Below, piece after piece: positions 18,455 through 26,904 of a stretch of 64,000 nt of DNA. The position numbers and the translations under genes were made by a program. Below the pieces are notes generated by a model. It was not told the DNA's origin. It was given only the letters and a program-made list of their open reading frames with translations, and did not search any database. Numbering within the stretch: position 1 is the first letter of the stretch; every line of letters begins with the position of its first letter. Source of the stretch: Prauserella flavalba (GTDB lineage: Bacteria > Actinomycetota > Actinomycetes > Mycobacteriales > Pseudonocardiaceae); assembly GCF_003202235.1 (NCBI RefSeq), contig NZ_MASU01000001.1:1-64000 (forward strand), read 5' to 3'.

Positions 18455-19435
18455 GTGGTGAACCAAGCCGTGCACGTCCGCGGACTGGAGAAGTCCTACG
18501 GCGACGTGCGGGCGGTGGGCGGCATCGACCTCGACGTCGCCGAGGGGGAGATGTTCGGCTTCCTCGGGCCGAACGGGGCAGGCAAGTCCACCGCCATCAA
18601 GATCCTGTGCACCATCACCGACGCCACGGCGGGCACGGCCGTGGTCGCCGGACACGACGTGCGCACCGAACGCGCCGAGGTACGCCGCAACATCGGGGTC
18701 GTCTTCCAGGAGTCCACACTGGACGCCTACCTGACCGCGGAGCAGAACCTGCGCTTCCACGGCGAGCTGTACGGCCTCCCGCGCAGGCTGCTGCGCGAAC
18801 GCATGGACGAGGTACTCGAACTGGTGGGCCTCACCGACCGGCGGCACGACCCCGTGCTGAAGTTCTCCGGCGGCATGCGGCGCAGGCTGGAGATCGGCCG
18901 CGGCCTGCTGCACGCGCCGAGGGTGCTCTTCCTCGACGAGCCGACCATCGGGCTCGACCCCCAGACGCGAGCGTCGATCTGGGAGTACATCGCGCTGCTG
19001 CGGCAACGGCAGGACATCACCATCTTCGTCACCACGCACTACATGGACGAGGCCGAGCACTGCGACCGCATCGCGATCATGAACCGCGGCGAGATCGTGG
19101 TCACCGACACCCCGGACGCGCTCAAGAGCAGCGTCGGCGCCGACCGCGTGCGGGTGCGGACCGAGGACGACCCCGCCGCGATCGCGGTGCTGCGGGAGCG
19201 GTTCGGGCTGGACGCGGCGATCCACGACGGAATGGTGACGTTCGCGGTCGCCGACGGCGCACAGTTCGTGCCGAGGCTGTTCGGCGAGCTGGGCATCGGC
19301 ATCGACACGGTGACCGTGACCAGGCCCAGCCTGGACGACGTCTTCATGGCCTACACGGGCCGGACGATGGGCGACACCGAGAAGGGCGACGGCGCGAGCG
19401 CGCTGGCGCGGATGATGATGGCGGGTAGGCGATGA
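18455..19435 (+). CDS. ABC transporter ATP-binding protein (DrrA-like)
   Basis: A 326-aa ATPase of the daunorubicin-resistance DrrA type. Walker A GPNGAGKST, signature FSGGMRRRLEIG, Walker B VLFLDEPTIGLDP and the H-loop TTHYMDEAEHCD are all present, and the C-terminal extension SLDDVFMAYTGRTMGD is typical of DrrA. It powers export through the membrane partner encoded by the next gene, which it overlaps by 4 bases. Start GTG 18455, with a second GTG at 18458. Confidence 0.93.
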   Translation: MVNQAVHVRGLEKSYGDVRAVGGIDLDVAEGEMFGFLGPNGAGKSTAIKILCTITDATAGTAVVAGHDVRTERAEVRRNIGVVFQESTLDAYLTAEQNLRFHGELYGLPRRLLRERMDEVLELVGLTDRRHDPVLKFSGGMRRRLEIGRGLLHAPRVLFLDEPTIGLDPQTRASIWEYIALLRQRQDITIFVTTHYMDEAEHCDRIAIMNRGEIVVTDTPDALKSSVGADRVRVRTEDDPAAIAVLRERFGLDAAIHDGMVTFAVADGAQFVPRLFGELGIGIDTVTVTRPSLDDVFMAYTGRTMGDTEKGDGASALARMMMAGRR

Positions 19436-20292
19436 GCACGACCATCCAGAGGGAAGTCGAGCTTCCGGCGGCACCGGGCGGGCTCGCGCACGAACTGCGC
19501 GCGACGGCGATGGTGTGGCGACGCGAGATGATCCGGTTCCGCCGCGACCGCACGCGCGTGTTCGCGATGCTGCTGCAGCCGCTGCTGTTCCTCTTCGTCA
19601 TGGGCACCGGACTGTCCAGTGTGGTCAGTGTGTCGAGCGAGGTGGACTTCCGCACGTTCCTCTTCCCCGGTGTGCTGGCGATGTCGGTGCTGTTCAGCGC
19701 GGCGTTCGCGGGGATCTCGCTGGTGTGGGATCGCGAGTTCGGGTTCCTGCGGGAGATGCTGGTGGCGCCCGTGAGCAAGACGTCGATCATCCTCGGCAAA
19801 TGCCTCGGCGGGGCGACCACGGCCACGCTGCAGACGACGATCCTGCTCGCGCTCGCCGGCCTGGTGGGGGTGCCGTACGACCTCGGGCTGCTGCTGTCGT
19901 TGCTGGGGCTGCTCTTTCTCGGTGCGCTCATGCTGACGGCGCTGGGTGTGCTGCTGTCGGCGCGGATCAAGCAGATCCAGTCGGCGATGCCGGCGAGCCA
20001 GCTGATCATCACGCCGATGATGTTCCTCTCCGGAGCCCTTTTCCCGCTGGCGAACCTGCCCGGCTGGCTCTCGGTGCTCACCAAGGTCAACCCGCTGACC
20101 TACGTCGTGCAGCCGATGCGCTCGGTGGTCTTCGACCACCTCGACGTACCGGCGAGTGCGAGGGCGGCCCTCGACCCGGCGATCACGTGGGCGGGGTGGG
20201 AGGTTCCGGTCGTCCTGCAGGTACTGATCGCGGTGACCTGCACCGTGGGCCTCATAGCGGCGGGCATCGCGATCTTCAACCGCACCGACTGA
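19432..20292 (+). CDS. ABC-2 type transporter permease (DrrB-like)
   Basis: A 286-aa ABC-2 permease with six predicted TM helices and the family segment VWDREFGFLREMLVAPVSKT. ATG overlaps the ATPase stop (ATGA), giving a coupled pair likely to export a drug or lipid. The TetR repressor upstream suggests induction by the substrate. The gene is followed by the 21-bp repeat arrays. Confidence 0.92.
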   Translation: MSTTIQREVELPAAPGGLAHELRATAMVWRREMIRFRRDRTRVFAMLLQPLLFLFVMGTGLSSVVSVSSEVDFRTFLFPGVLAMSVLFSAAFAGISLVWDREFGFLREMLVAPVSKTSIILGKCLGGATTATLQTTILLALAGLVGVPYDLGLLLSLLGLLFLGALMLTALGVLLSARIKQIQSAMPASQLIITPMMFLSGALFPLANLPGWLSVLTKVNPLTYVVQPMRSVVFDHLDVPASARAALDPAITWAGWEVPVVLQVLIAVTCTVGLIAAGIAIFNRTD

Positions 20293-20303
20293 GGTACCGG
20301 TCC

Positions 20304-20408
20304 GCGAGTCGTGCACTCCCGTTCGCGAGTCGTGCGTTCCCGACCGCGAGTCGTGCGTTCCCGACCGCGAGTCGTGCGTTCCGGTGCGCGAGTCGTGCGT
20401 TCCCGCAC
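20304..20408 (+). repeat. Five-copy array of a 21-bp repeat, forward orientation
   Basis: The core GCGAGTCGTGC begins at 20304, 20325, 20346, 20367 and 20388, an exact 21-base period, with variable bases between cores. It starts 12 bases after the permease stop. The reverse-oriented array lies about 100 bases further on. Because 21 is a multiple of 3, spurious reading frames stay open through it; no gene is credible here. Confidence 0.9.
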
Positions 20409-20511
20409 ACGACTTCCCCGCTCCGAGCGCCGCGGGCGAAGCCCGAACCGGCGACTCGCCGTCCCGAGTGGGGTGCTCGCGGCCGGGAGCGGGGGACTCG
20501 CGAACGGGAGC

Positions 20512-20628
20512 GCACGACTCGGCCGTCCTGAGTGCACAACTCGCGTGCTGGAGTGCACAACTCGCGTGCTGGAGCGCACGACTCGCGTGCTGGAGTGCAC
20601 GACTCGCGCACGTGGGTGCACGACTCGC
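20512..20628 (-). repeat. Six-copy array of the same 21-bp repeat, reverse orientation
   Basis: The reverse-complement core GCAC(G/A)ACTCGC begins at 20512, 20534, 20555, 20576, 20597 and 20618; all but the first interval are 21 bases. It faces the forward array, and the spacer 20409-20511 has no gene. The whole 20293-20726 stretch is non-coding. Two opposed arrays could fold into a large stem or form a protein-binding platform. Confidence 0.88.
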
Positions 20629-20726
20629 GGCCGGTCAGGTCTGGTGAGCGGACTCTCGGGCTTGCCCGTTTCGGGGGTTGGGGGTCTACTGCGGGCGGGA
20701 GGGTCACTGAGGCTGGAGGTACGCGC

Positions 20727-21791
20727 GTGATCGTCACGGTTCTTGGCGGTGGGAACGGGTCGCACGCGGCGGTGGTGGACCTCTCCCTCGGCGGGCACGA
20801 CGTGCGCTGGTGGAGGCGCTCCGCGCCGTTCCCCGACGGTGGCCGCCTGAGGTACCGCACCCACGACGACGCGGGCGAGGTCACCCCCGCGCTGGTCACC
20901 CACGACCTCGGCGCCGCCGTCAAGGGCGCCGACCTGATCGTCGCGCCGGTACCCGCCACCGCCCAGCCGGAACTGCTCGACGCGCTCACGCCGCTGCTCG
21001 CACCCGGCCAGGCCGTCGCGTTCACCCCCGGCACGTTCGGTACCTGGCTCGGCGCGAAACGCAGGCCCGACGTCGCCTTCCTCGAAACCGGCACCCTGCC
21101 CTACCTCACCCGGGTCACCGCACCCGGCGAGGTGAGCATCCCCGTGATCTCCGGCAACCTGCCCGTCGGCTCCATTCCCGGCACCGGCGCACTCGCGGAC
21201 GACGCGCACGCCCGCTTCGCCGCCGCGTACCCGATGGCCGTGCGGCTGGCCGACGGGCTGGACGCGGCGCTCAGCAACTGGGGTCCCGTGATCCACCCGC
21301 CGCTGATCGCCCACAACCTCGGCGCCATCGAGACCATCGCCGAGCGGTTCGACATCCACGCCGACGGCACGTCACCGTCCGTGCTCGCCACCACCCGCGC
21401 GCTCGACGCGGAGCGCATCGCGCTGCGCCGCGCGCTCGGCTTCGGCGAGCCGCACTGGCCGCTCACCGACTACTACGCGGGCCGCGACACCTCGATGTAC
21501 CCGCCGGACGCGAAGGCGCGCCTGCTCGCGTCGGGCCTGTGGCGCGAGTCGGTGACCCTCGAACACCGCTACGTCGGCGAGGACATCCGCTGCGGTCTGG
21601 TCCTCAACGTCGCGCTCGCGCGCCTGGCCGGGGTCGAGGTGCCCGTCGGCGCCGCCATCCTGACGCTGGTGGGCACCGCGCTCGGCGAGGACCTGCTGGC
21701 CGAGGGCCGCAACCCGCGCTCGCTGGGCACGGAGGACCTGGACGAACTCCGCCGGAACGCCCGCGAGGGCATGACTATGCTCGCGGCGTGA
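20727..21791 (+). CDS. NAD/NADP octopine/nopaline (opine) dehydrogenase family protein
   Basis: A 354-aa protein with an N-terminal Rossmann loop (IVTVLGGGNGSHAAVVDLS) and a C-terminal opine-dehydrogenase domain: NWGPVIHPPLIAHNLG matches the substrate-domain helix of this superfamily. Members reductively couple an amino acid with a 2-oxo acid, or run the reverse. GTG 20727 is decided by the GGAGGT ribosome site at 20715-20720; the longer open frame upstream crosses the repeat array. Its stop overlaps the start of the luciferase-like gene (GTGA), so both act together. Confidence 0.85.
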   Translation: MIVTVLGGGNGSHAAVVDLSLGGHDVRWWRRSAPFPDGGRLRYRTHDDAGEVTPALVTHDLGAAVKGADLIVAPVPATAQPELLDALTPLLAPGQAVAFTPGTFGTWLGAKRRPDVAFLETGTLPYLTRVTAPGEVSIPVISGNLPVGSIPGTGALADDAHARFAAAYPMAVRLADGLDAALSNWGPVIHPPLIAHNLGAIETIAERFDIHADGTSPSVLATTRALDAERIALRRALGFGEPHWPLTDYYAGRDTSMYPPDAKARLLASGLWRESVTLEHRYVGEDIRCGLVLNVALARLAGVEVPVGAAILTLVGTALGEDLLAEGRNPRSLGTEDLDELRRNAREGMTMLAA

Positions 21792-22777
21792 CGACCAACA
21801 TGCGCTATCTCCTGCAGCTCCACGGAAATCTGCCGATCGAGACGTACCCGGCGGTCGCGGCACGAGCGGAGGAGCTCGGCTTCGAGGACGTCACGGTGCA
21901 CGACGTGCTCCTGCGCAGGCCGGTGTGGCCGGTGCTGTGCGACATCGCGCGCGCGACGTCCCGCATCCAGGTCGGCCCGAACGTCACCCACCCCTACCTG
22001 AGCCACCCGGTGCAGATCGCGGCGAACATCGCTCACCTCGACGAACTCTCCGGCGGACGCGCCGTGCTCGGCATCGGCCGCGGTTCCATGTACGAGCTGG
22101 TGGGCCAGACCAATCCGTCGACGCTCAAGGGCGTCCGCGAGGCCGTCGACGTCATCCGCGCCGTGATCACCGGCGACGGCTCCGAGTACCACGGCGACGT
22201 GTTCCAGCTGGGCAAGTCGGCGAAGCTGCACTTCGGCACCGGCCGCCGCGTGCCGGTGTACCTCGGCGCGCACGGCCCGAAGGGCGCGCGCCTCGCGGGT
22301 GCGCATTGCGAGGGCCTTCGCCTTGCGGCGCAGTGGGACCCGGCGTACTCGACGATGCTGCGCGAGGAGTTCCACGCGGGCGCCGAGGAGGCGGGCCGCT
22401 CGCGTTCGGACGTGGACTTCGTGGTGGAGAACTGGACCTACGTGCACCCCGACCGCGAGCTGGCCCGGCAGGGCGCGCGGCGCATCATGGCGACGTTCCT
22501 GCCGCACCTTGGCCCGCTGCTGAAGTTCCACGACGTGCCGCAGGCGGAGGTCGACGCCGCCCGCGCCGCGACGCGCGACGGGCAGACCGAGCGGCTCGCC
22601 GAGATCAGCGACCGGACGCTGGACCTCTTCATGGCGGCGGGTGACCTGAACGACCTCGTGGCCGGGCTGAAGCGCTGGCGGGAGGCCGGGTTCGACGCGG
22701 TGTCCTTCAGCGGCGAGCTGGGCCCCGAGCCGGAGGTCGCACTGGAGCTGCTGGGCGAGGCCATCAAGTCAGCCTGA
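21788..22777 (+). CDS. LLM-class (luciferase-like) flavin-dependent oxidoreductase
   Basis: A 329-aa TIM-barrel oxidoreductase. IQVGPNVTHPYLSHPVQIA and HLDELSGGRAVLGIGRG are typical of bacterial-luciferase-like enzymes using FMN or F420. The GTG start overlaps the previous stop by 4 bases; ATG 21800 is an in-frame alternative. Coupling to an opine-dehydrogenase-like enzyme suggests a two-step modification of an amino-acid-derived compound, but the substrate is unknown. Confidence 0.87.
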   Translation: MTTNMRYLLQLHGNLPIETYPAVAARAEELGFEDVTVHDVLLRRPVWPVLCDIARATSRIQVGPNVTHPYLSHPVQIAANIAHLDELSGGRAVLGIGRGSMYELVGQTNPSTLKGVREAVDVIRAVITGDGSEYHGDVFQLGKSAKLHFGTGRRVPVYLGAHGPKGARLAGAHCEGLRLAAQWDPAYSTMLREEFHAGAEEAGRSRSDVDFVVENWTYVHPDRELARQGARRIMATFLPHLGPLLKFHDVPQAEVDAARAATRDGQTERLAEISDRTLDLFMAAGDLNDLVAGLKRWREAGFDAVSFSGELGPEPEVALELLGEAIKSA

Positions 22778-22798
22778 CCGCACATGCAGTGATGCGGT

Positions 22799-22827
22799 AC
22801 TGCAGTGAAGGCCACCTTCACTGCAGT
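22799..22827. repeat. GCAGTGAAGG palindrome family copy 4
   Basis: ACTGCAGTGAAGG-CCA-CCTTCACTGCAGT, 13-base perfect arms with a 3-base loop. It lies between convergent genes, 21 bases after the LLM stop and 9 bases from the ligase stop, fitting a bidirectional terminator or a REP-like element. Confidence 0.85.
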
Positions 22828-22836
22828 CGGGCCCGC

Positions 22837-24066
22837 CTAGAGGTCGCGGTGGTCGAAGACCCGCTTCGTCTTGCCTGCGTTGCGAGGGAGGGTGCCCATC
22901 GGCACCAGGTCCACGTCGACGCGGATCCCGATCTGCGCCTGGAACCGTTCGGCCAGCTCGGCGGCCAGGCCCTGGCGGTCGCCGCCCTCCACGCGGATGG
23001 TCAGCGAGTCGCGGCCGGACTCGTCGCGGTCGACGTGCGCCTGGAACTCCGAGCCCGCGCCCTCGACCTCGGCGAGCACGGTGTCGACCTGGGCGGGCAG
23101 GAAGATCACGCCGCGCACCTTCACCTGGTCGTCGGAGCGGCCCTCGATACGACCGATACGCGGGTACGGGCTGCCGCACGGGCACGGCTCGGCATAGCGG
23201 AAGGACAGGTCACGCGTGCGGTAGCGCACGAGCGGGGTGGCCTCCTTGGTCAGGGTCGTCACCACCACCTCGCCGGGGGTTCCGTGCGGCACCGGTTCCA
23301 GCGTCTCCGGGTCGACGATCTCGACGTGGTAGTGGTCCGACCACACGTGCATGCCGTCGTGCAGCGAGCACTCGATGCCGGTGCCCGGTCCCCACAGCTC
23401 GGTCATGCCGTAGATGTCGAACGTCTCGATGCCGAGCCCGGACTCGATCCGCCTGCGGGTGGCATCGCCCCAGCGCTCGGAGCCGATCACGCCGACGCGC
23501 AGGGACAGCTCGTCGCGCAGGCCCTCGCGCTCCACCAGCTCGGCGATGAGCAGCGCGAACGACGACGTCGCGCCGAACACGGTCGTCCCGGCCTCGCGCA
23601 TCAGCTCCAGCTGCAGGTCGGTGTTGCCGGGCCCGCTCGGCACGGTCATGGCGCCCAGCCGCTCCGCGCCGGCCTGGAAGCCGACGCCCGCGGTCCACAT
23701 CCCGTAGCCGACCATCAGCTGCACCCGGTCGGCCTCGGTCACACCGGCGAAGGAGTAGCAGCGGGCGAACATCTCGGCCCAGTCGTCGAGGTCCTTGGCC
23801 GAGTAGGCGCAGATCGTGCGCCTGCCCGTGGTGCCCGACGAGGAGTGGATGCGCACGATCCGCTCGGCCGGCAGGGCCGCGTAGTCGAGGAACGGCGTTT
23901 CACGCAGCTCGTGCTTGGTGGTGAACGGCAGCCCCGCGAAGTCCTCGGCGCTGCGAACGGGCACGTCACCAAGCTTGGCCCGCAGGAACGCCGACCCCGT
24001 GCGAGCACGGTCCACCGCGTCGGCCAGCTCGGCCACCGGCGTGTCGAGCACGTCCACCCCGGTCAT
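22837..24066 (-). CDS. Phenylacetate-CoA ligase-like AMP-forming ligase
   Basis: A 409-aa ANL-superfamily ligase of the PaaK type. The ATP/AMP P-loop is RIHSSSGTTGRRT, followed by TFDIYGMTELWGPGTGIEC (adenine-binding Y-G-x-T-E) and LVRYRTRDLSFR. It would activate an aromatic or arylalkanoic acid to its CoA thioester. It lies 4 bases downstream of the P450 gene, forming a two-gene unit at the end of the aromatic cluster. The true acid is not predictable. Confidence 0.9.
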   Translation of the reverse strand: MTGVDVLDTPVAELADAVDRARTGSAFLRAKLGDVPVRSAEDFAGLPFTTKHELRETPFLDYAALPAERIVRIHSSSGTTGRRTICAYSAKDLDDWAEMFARCYSFAGVTEADRVQLMVGYGMWTAGVGFQAGAERLGAMTVPSGPGNTDLQLELMREAGTTVFGATSSFALLIAELVEREGLRDELSLRVGVIGSERWGDATRRRIESGLGIETFDIYGMTELWGPGTGIECSLHDGMHVWSDHYHVEIVDPETLEPVPHGTPGEVVVTTLTKEATPLVRYRTRDLSFRYAEPCPCGSPYPRIGRIEGRSDDQVKVRGVIFLPAQVDTVLAEVEGAGSEFQAHVDRDESGRDSLTIRVEGGDRQGLAAELAERFQAQIGIRVDVDLVPMGTLPRNAGKTKRVFDHRDL

Positions 24067-24070
24067 GCGC

Positions 24071-25288
24071 TCACCTCACCAGCAGGCGGTTGGGACCACG
24101 GAAGTCGAGCGTCGGCTGCCATTCGATGTCCTCCTCGGCGAGCCGCAACCGGGGGAACCGCTCGAACACCAGCGGCAGCACCACCTCCATCTCGGCGCGC
24201 GCGAGCGCGGCGCCGAGGCAGAAGTGCATGCCGTGCGAGAACGCCAGGTGCCCCTTCGCCTCGCGCGTGATGTCGAACCGGTCGGGGTCTTCGAACACGT
24301 CGGGGTCGCGGTTGGCGGCGCCGAGCAGCAGGATCACGGGCTGTCCCCGGTTGAGGTCCAGTCCGCACAGCTCGCGGTCGCGGTCGGCGATCCTGGCCGC
24401 GATCTGCACCGGCCCCTCGAAGCGCAGCATCTCCTCGGTGGCGGAGCCCAGCAGCGAGTGGTCGCCGCGCAGCAGCTCCAGCTGGTCGGGGTGGCGCAGC
24501 AGCGCGAGCAGGCCGTTGCTCAGCATGTTGGTGGCGGTCTCGTGGCCCGCGGTCATGAGGAACAACGCGTTGGCGTACAGCTCGTTCTCGGTGAGCCGCT
24601 CGCCCTCGTCAACGGCCTCGATCATGGCGCTGAGCAGGTCCGGACCAGGAGCGTTGCGGCGCTGCTCCACCAGCCGGGACAAGAGTTCCCGCATCCGCAG
24701 CGCGCTGTCGGACGCCCGCCGCGCCAGCTCCGGTGTGATGCGGCCGGAGCCGACCACGAGCACCAGGTCGAGTGCCCAGCCCTGGAACGCCTCGTGCTCC
24801 TCCTCGGGGATGCCGAGCAGCGCGGACACCACGAGCGCGGGCATCGGGTACATGAGCCCACGGTGCAGGTCGAACGCGTCGCCTTCGGCGGGCAGGCCGT
24901 CGAGCAGCGACCGCGTGAGCTTCTCGATCGCGGGCTTGGCCTGGGCCACCATGCGCGGGGTGAACGCCTTGAGCAGCAGCCTGCGCAGTCGCCGGTGGTC
25001 GGGCGGGTCGGAGAACACGACGATGTCGCGCATCGTCTCCTCCAGCGGCGCGGCCTCGCGCCTGGCCTCCTCCGGCAGGGGCCGCAGGATCGCCGAGACG
25101 CGGTCGGAGCTGAGGTCGCGGTCATAGAGTGCCTCGCGCACGTCGGCGTAGCGGAACAGGAACCGCCCCGTCGGCAGCCCCGCGTCGGCGGCGGCCCGGA
25201 TCTCGGAGTAGATCGCGTAGGGGTCGGCGAGCCCCTCCGGGCTGAGCAGCCTGCGGATCACCGAGGTGACGGACCAATCGTCGCTCAT
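24071..25288 (-). CDS. Cytochrome P450 monooxygenase
   Basis: A 405-aa soluble bacterial P450. Heme-binding loop FSHGMHFCLGAALAR (FxxGxxxCxG), I-helix AGHETATN with the acid/Thr pair, and the K-helix EEMLRFEGPVQIAAR (ExxR) are all intact. Start chosen at ATG 25288 (MSDDWSVTS), preceded by AAGGG. No ferredoxin gene is adjacent. It follows the IclR gene after 63 bases containing a hairpin, so it is probably a separate transcript with the ligase. Confidence 0.93.
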   Translation of the reverse strand: MSDDWSVTSVIRRLLSPEGLADPYAIYSEIRAAADAGLPTGRFLFRYADVREALYDRDLSSDRVSAILRPLPEEARREAAPLEETMRDIVVFSDPPDHRRLRRLLLKAFTPRMVAQAKPAIEKLTRSLLDGLPAEGDAFDLHRGLMYPMPALVVSALLGIPEEEHEAFQGWALDLVLVVGSGRITPELARRASDSALRMRELLSRLVEQRRNAPGPDLLSAMIEAVDEGERLTENELYANALFLMTAGHETATNMLSNGLLALLRHPDQLELLRGDHSLLGSATEEMLRFEGPVQIAARIADRDRELCGLDLNRGQPVILLLGAANRDPDVFEDPDRFDITREAKGHLAFSHGMHFCLGAALARAEMEVVLPLVFERFPRLRLAEEDIEWQPTLDFRGPNRLLVR

Positions 25289-25328
25289 TCGCAAACCCTT
25301 CAACTACTGGTGCGGCGGCGTCAACAGC

Positions 25329-25351
25329 GCGGGTCCGGGCACCGGACCCGC
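25329..25351 (-). terminator. GC hairpin directly after the IclR stop
   Basis: GCGGGTCCGG-GCA-CCGGACCCGC, perfect 10-base arms and a 3-base loop, abutting the IclR stop codon and preceding the P450 start. It lacks a U-tract, as many actinobacterial terminators do. It probably ends the seven-gene Rieske operon. Confidence 0.65.
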
Positions 25352-26122
25352 TCAGCGGGTCGCGCGCAGCGTGCGGGCGATGCCGTTCGCCGCGGTGCGC
25401 AGCGCGCCGGCCACCTGCGCGGCGTTCATGCGCGTGGTCGGCGCGGTGACCGACAGCGCGCCGATGGGGCTGCCGTCGACGTCCGGGACGGGCACGGCCG
25501 TGCTGGCGTAGCCGAGGCGGGTCTCCTCCCACTCGGTGGCGATGCCGCGCTCGCGGATCTTGTCGAGCTGCCCGCGCAGTACGGCGGACGACGTGATGGT
25601 GTGCCTGGTCAGCGGGCGCAGGCCCTTGGCGACGACCTCGGCGAACAACTCGTCGGGGGCGTGGGCGAGCAGCATCTTGCCGGTCGCCGTGCAGTACATC
25701 GGGAGCCTGCCCGCCACCCGCGACTGCTCGCTGAGGCCCCGGTGCACCACGATCTTCTCCAGGTACAGCACCTCGGTGCCGTGGCGGATCGCGAAGTGCA
25801 CGGTCTCCTGCGTCGCGAGCAGCAGGTCCTCCATGTACGGCAGCGCGGCGTCGCGCACGATCCGCTGCCTCGGCACGCGGTGGCCGATCTCGAACAGCTT
25901 GAGCCCGAGCCGGTAGCCGGTGCCCGCTCGCTCGAGCAGGCCCCACGCCAGCAGCTCCTGCGCGAGCCGGTGCACGCTGGCCTTGGCGACCCCGGTGCGG
26001 CGGACCAGGTCGGTCAGCGACAGCGACTCATCGTCGACCGTGAAGGCCTCGATGATCAGCTGCGCCTTGCCGAGCACCGAGTTCATCGTGGTGGTGGGGC
26101 CCGGCGGCGAAACGACAGTCAT
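25352..26122 (-). CDS. IclR-family transcriptional regulator
   Basis: A 256-aa regulator: N-terminal wHTH (SLTDLVRRTGVAKASVHRLA) and C-terminal IclR effector domain (ETVHFAIRHGTEVLYLEKI, MYCTATGKMLLAH). The ATG at 26122 overlaps the hydrolase stop (ATGA); the much longer open frame upstream is shadow. As last gene of the aromatic operon it probably senses a pathway intermediate, a common role for IclR proteins (PcaR/MhpR type). Confidence 0.9.
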   Translation of the reverse strand: MTVVSPPGPTTTMNSVLGKAQLIIEAFTVDDESLSLTDLVRRTGVAKASVHRLAQELLAWGLLERAGTGYRLGLKLFEIGHRVPRQRIVRDAALPYMEDLLLATQETVHFAIRHGTEVLYLEKIVVHRGLSEQSRVAGRLPMYCTATGKMLLAHAPDELFAEVVAKGLRPLTRHTITSSAVLRGQLDKIRERGIATEWEETRLGYASTAVPVPDVDGSPIGALSVTAPTTRMNAAQVAGALRTAANGIARTLRATR

Positions 26123-26904
26123 GTCAGGAACCTCGCGATCACTCGCACGACCTCTTCGGCATGCTCCTCCATCAACGGAACCATGCCGCCCTCGACAATC
26201 ACCACCTTCGCGTTGTTCAGGCGCGATGACAATGCGCCGAGCTGAGGAAACGCGTGCGGATCGGCCGAGGCGCCGATACAGAGCGCGGGCGCGGAGACCT
26301 TGCCGATGCGCTCCTCCATGCGGTATTGGCCCACCGCGTGGTGACCGGCCTCGACGTCGTCGCCGAGCACGAGCGCGTCGCGCACGAACCGCGTGAGCAG
26401 GTCTGGCCTGCCCTTCGGATAGAAGGCCTGCCTGCGCCGCCACAACGTCGCCAGGTGCTCGCCGTCCTCACTCACGGGCACGTGGTCGATCGGGGGCCGC
26501 GTGGCACGGGCCTCGCGGGAGGCCGCGTCGACCCACGGCGTCGACGAGAGCACGAGCCGCTCGACCCGCTCCGGCGCCGACGCCGCGACCTCGATCGCCA
26601 CGACCCCGCCCGTGTGGTGGCCGACGAGCGACACGCGGTCCAGACCGAGCGCGTCGAGGAACTCCAGCACCGCGGCGGCGTAGTGCTCGATGCCGTGCTC
26701 GGCGGGCGGCGCCGAGCGGCCGAACCCCGCGGTGTCCATCGCGATCGCCCGGTGTGTGGCGCCGAGCAGCGGCAGCACCTCGCGGTACTCGTCCCACGAG
26801 CGGGGCGTCTGGTGCAGCAGCACCACGGGCTCGCCCGTGCCGCACTCGGCGTAGTGCAGCTGCCCGAGCGAGGAGTCGGCGTAGCCGAACCGGATTCCGG
26901 TCAC
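26119..26904 (-). CDS. Alpha/beta-hydrolase-fold protein with non-canonical catalytic positions
   Basis: A 261-aa alpha/beta-hydrolase fold (VVLLHQTPRSWDEY, MDTAGFGRSAPP). The nucleophile elbow reads GHHTGG, placing His97 where Ser/Asp/Cys is expected, and the late catalytic His is replaced by Met241 in EGGMVPLMEEH; an Asp is kept in GASADPHAF. It may therefore not be an ordinary hydrolase. The GTG start at 26904 overlaps the previous stop and its own stop overlaps IclR, so it is tightly embedded in the aromatic operon. Confidence 0.82.
   Translation of the reverse strand: MTGIRFGYADSSLGQLHYAECGTGEPVVLLHQTPRSWDEYREVLPLLGATHRAIAMDTAGFGRSAPPAEHGIEHYAAAVLEFLDALGLDRVSLVGHHTGGVVAIEVAASAPERVERLVLSSTPWVDAASREARATRPPIDHVPVSEDGEHLATLWRRRQAFYPKGRPDLLTRFVRDALVLGDDVEAGHHAVGQYRMEERIGKVSAPALCIGASADPHAFPQLGALSSRLNNAKVVIVEGGMVPLMEEHAEEVVRVIARFLT

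Noticed and set aside
20304-20628. CRISPR array
   Set aside because: The repeats are contiguous 21-bp units without unique spacers of constant size, change direction midway, and no cas genes are near.
20311-20730. Open frames across the 21-bp arrays
   Set aside because: They stay open only because the repeat length is a multiple of 3; the translations are simple repeats of a 7-residue unit with no ribosome site.
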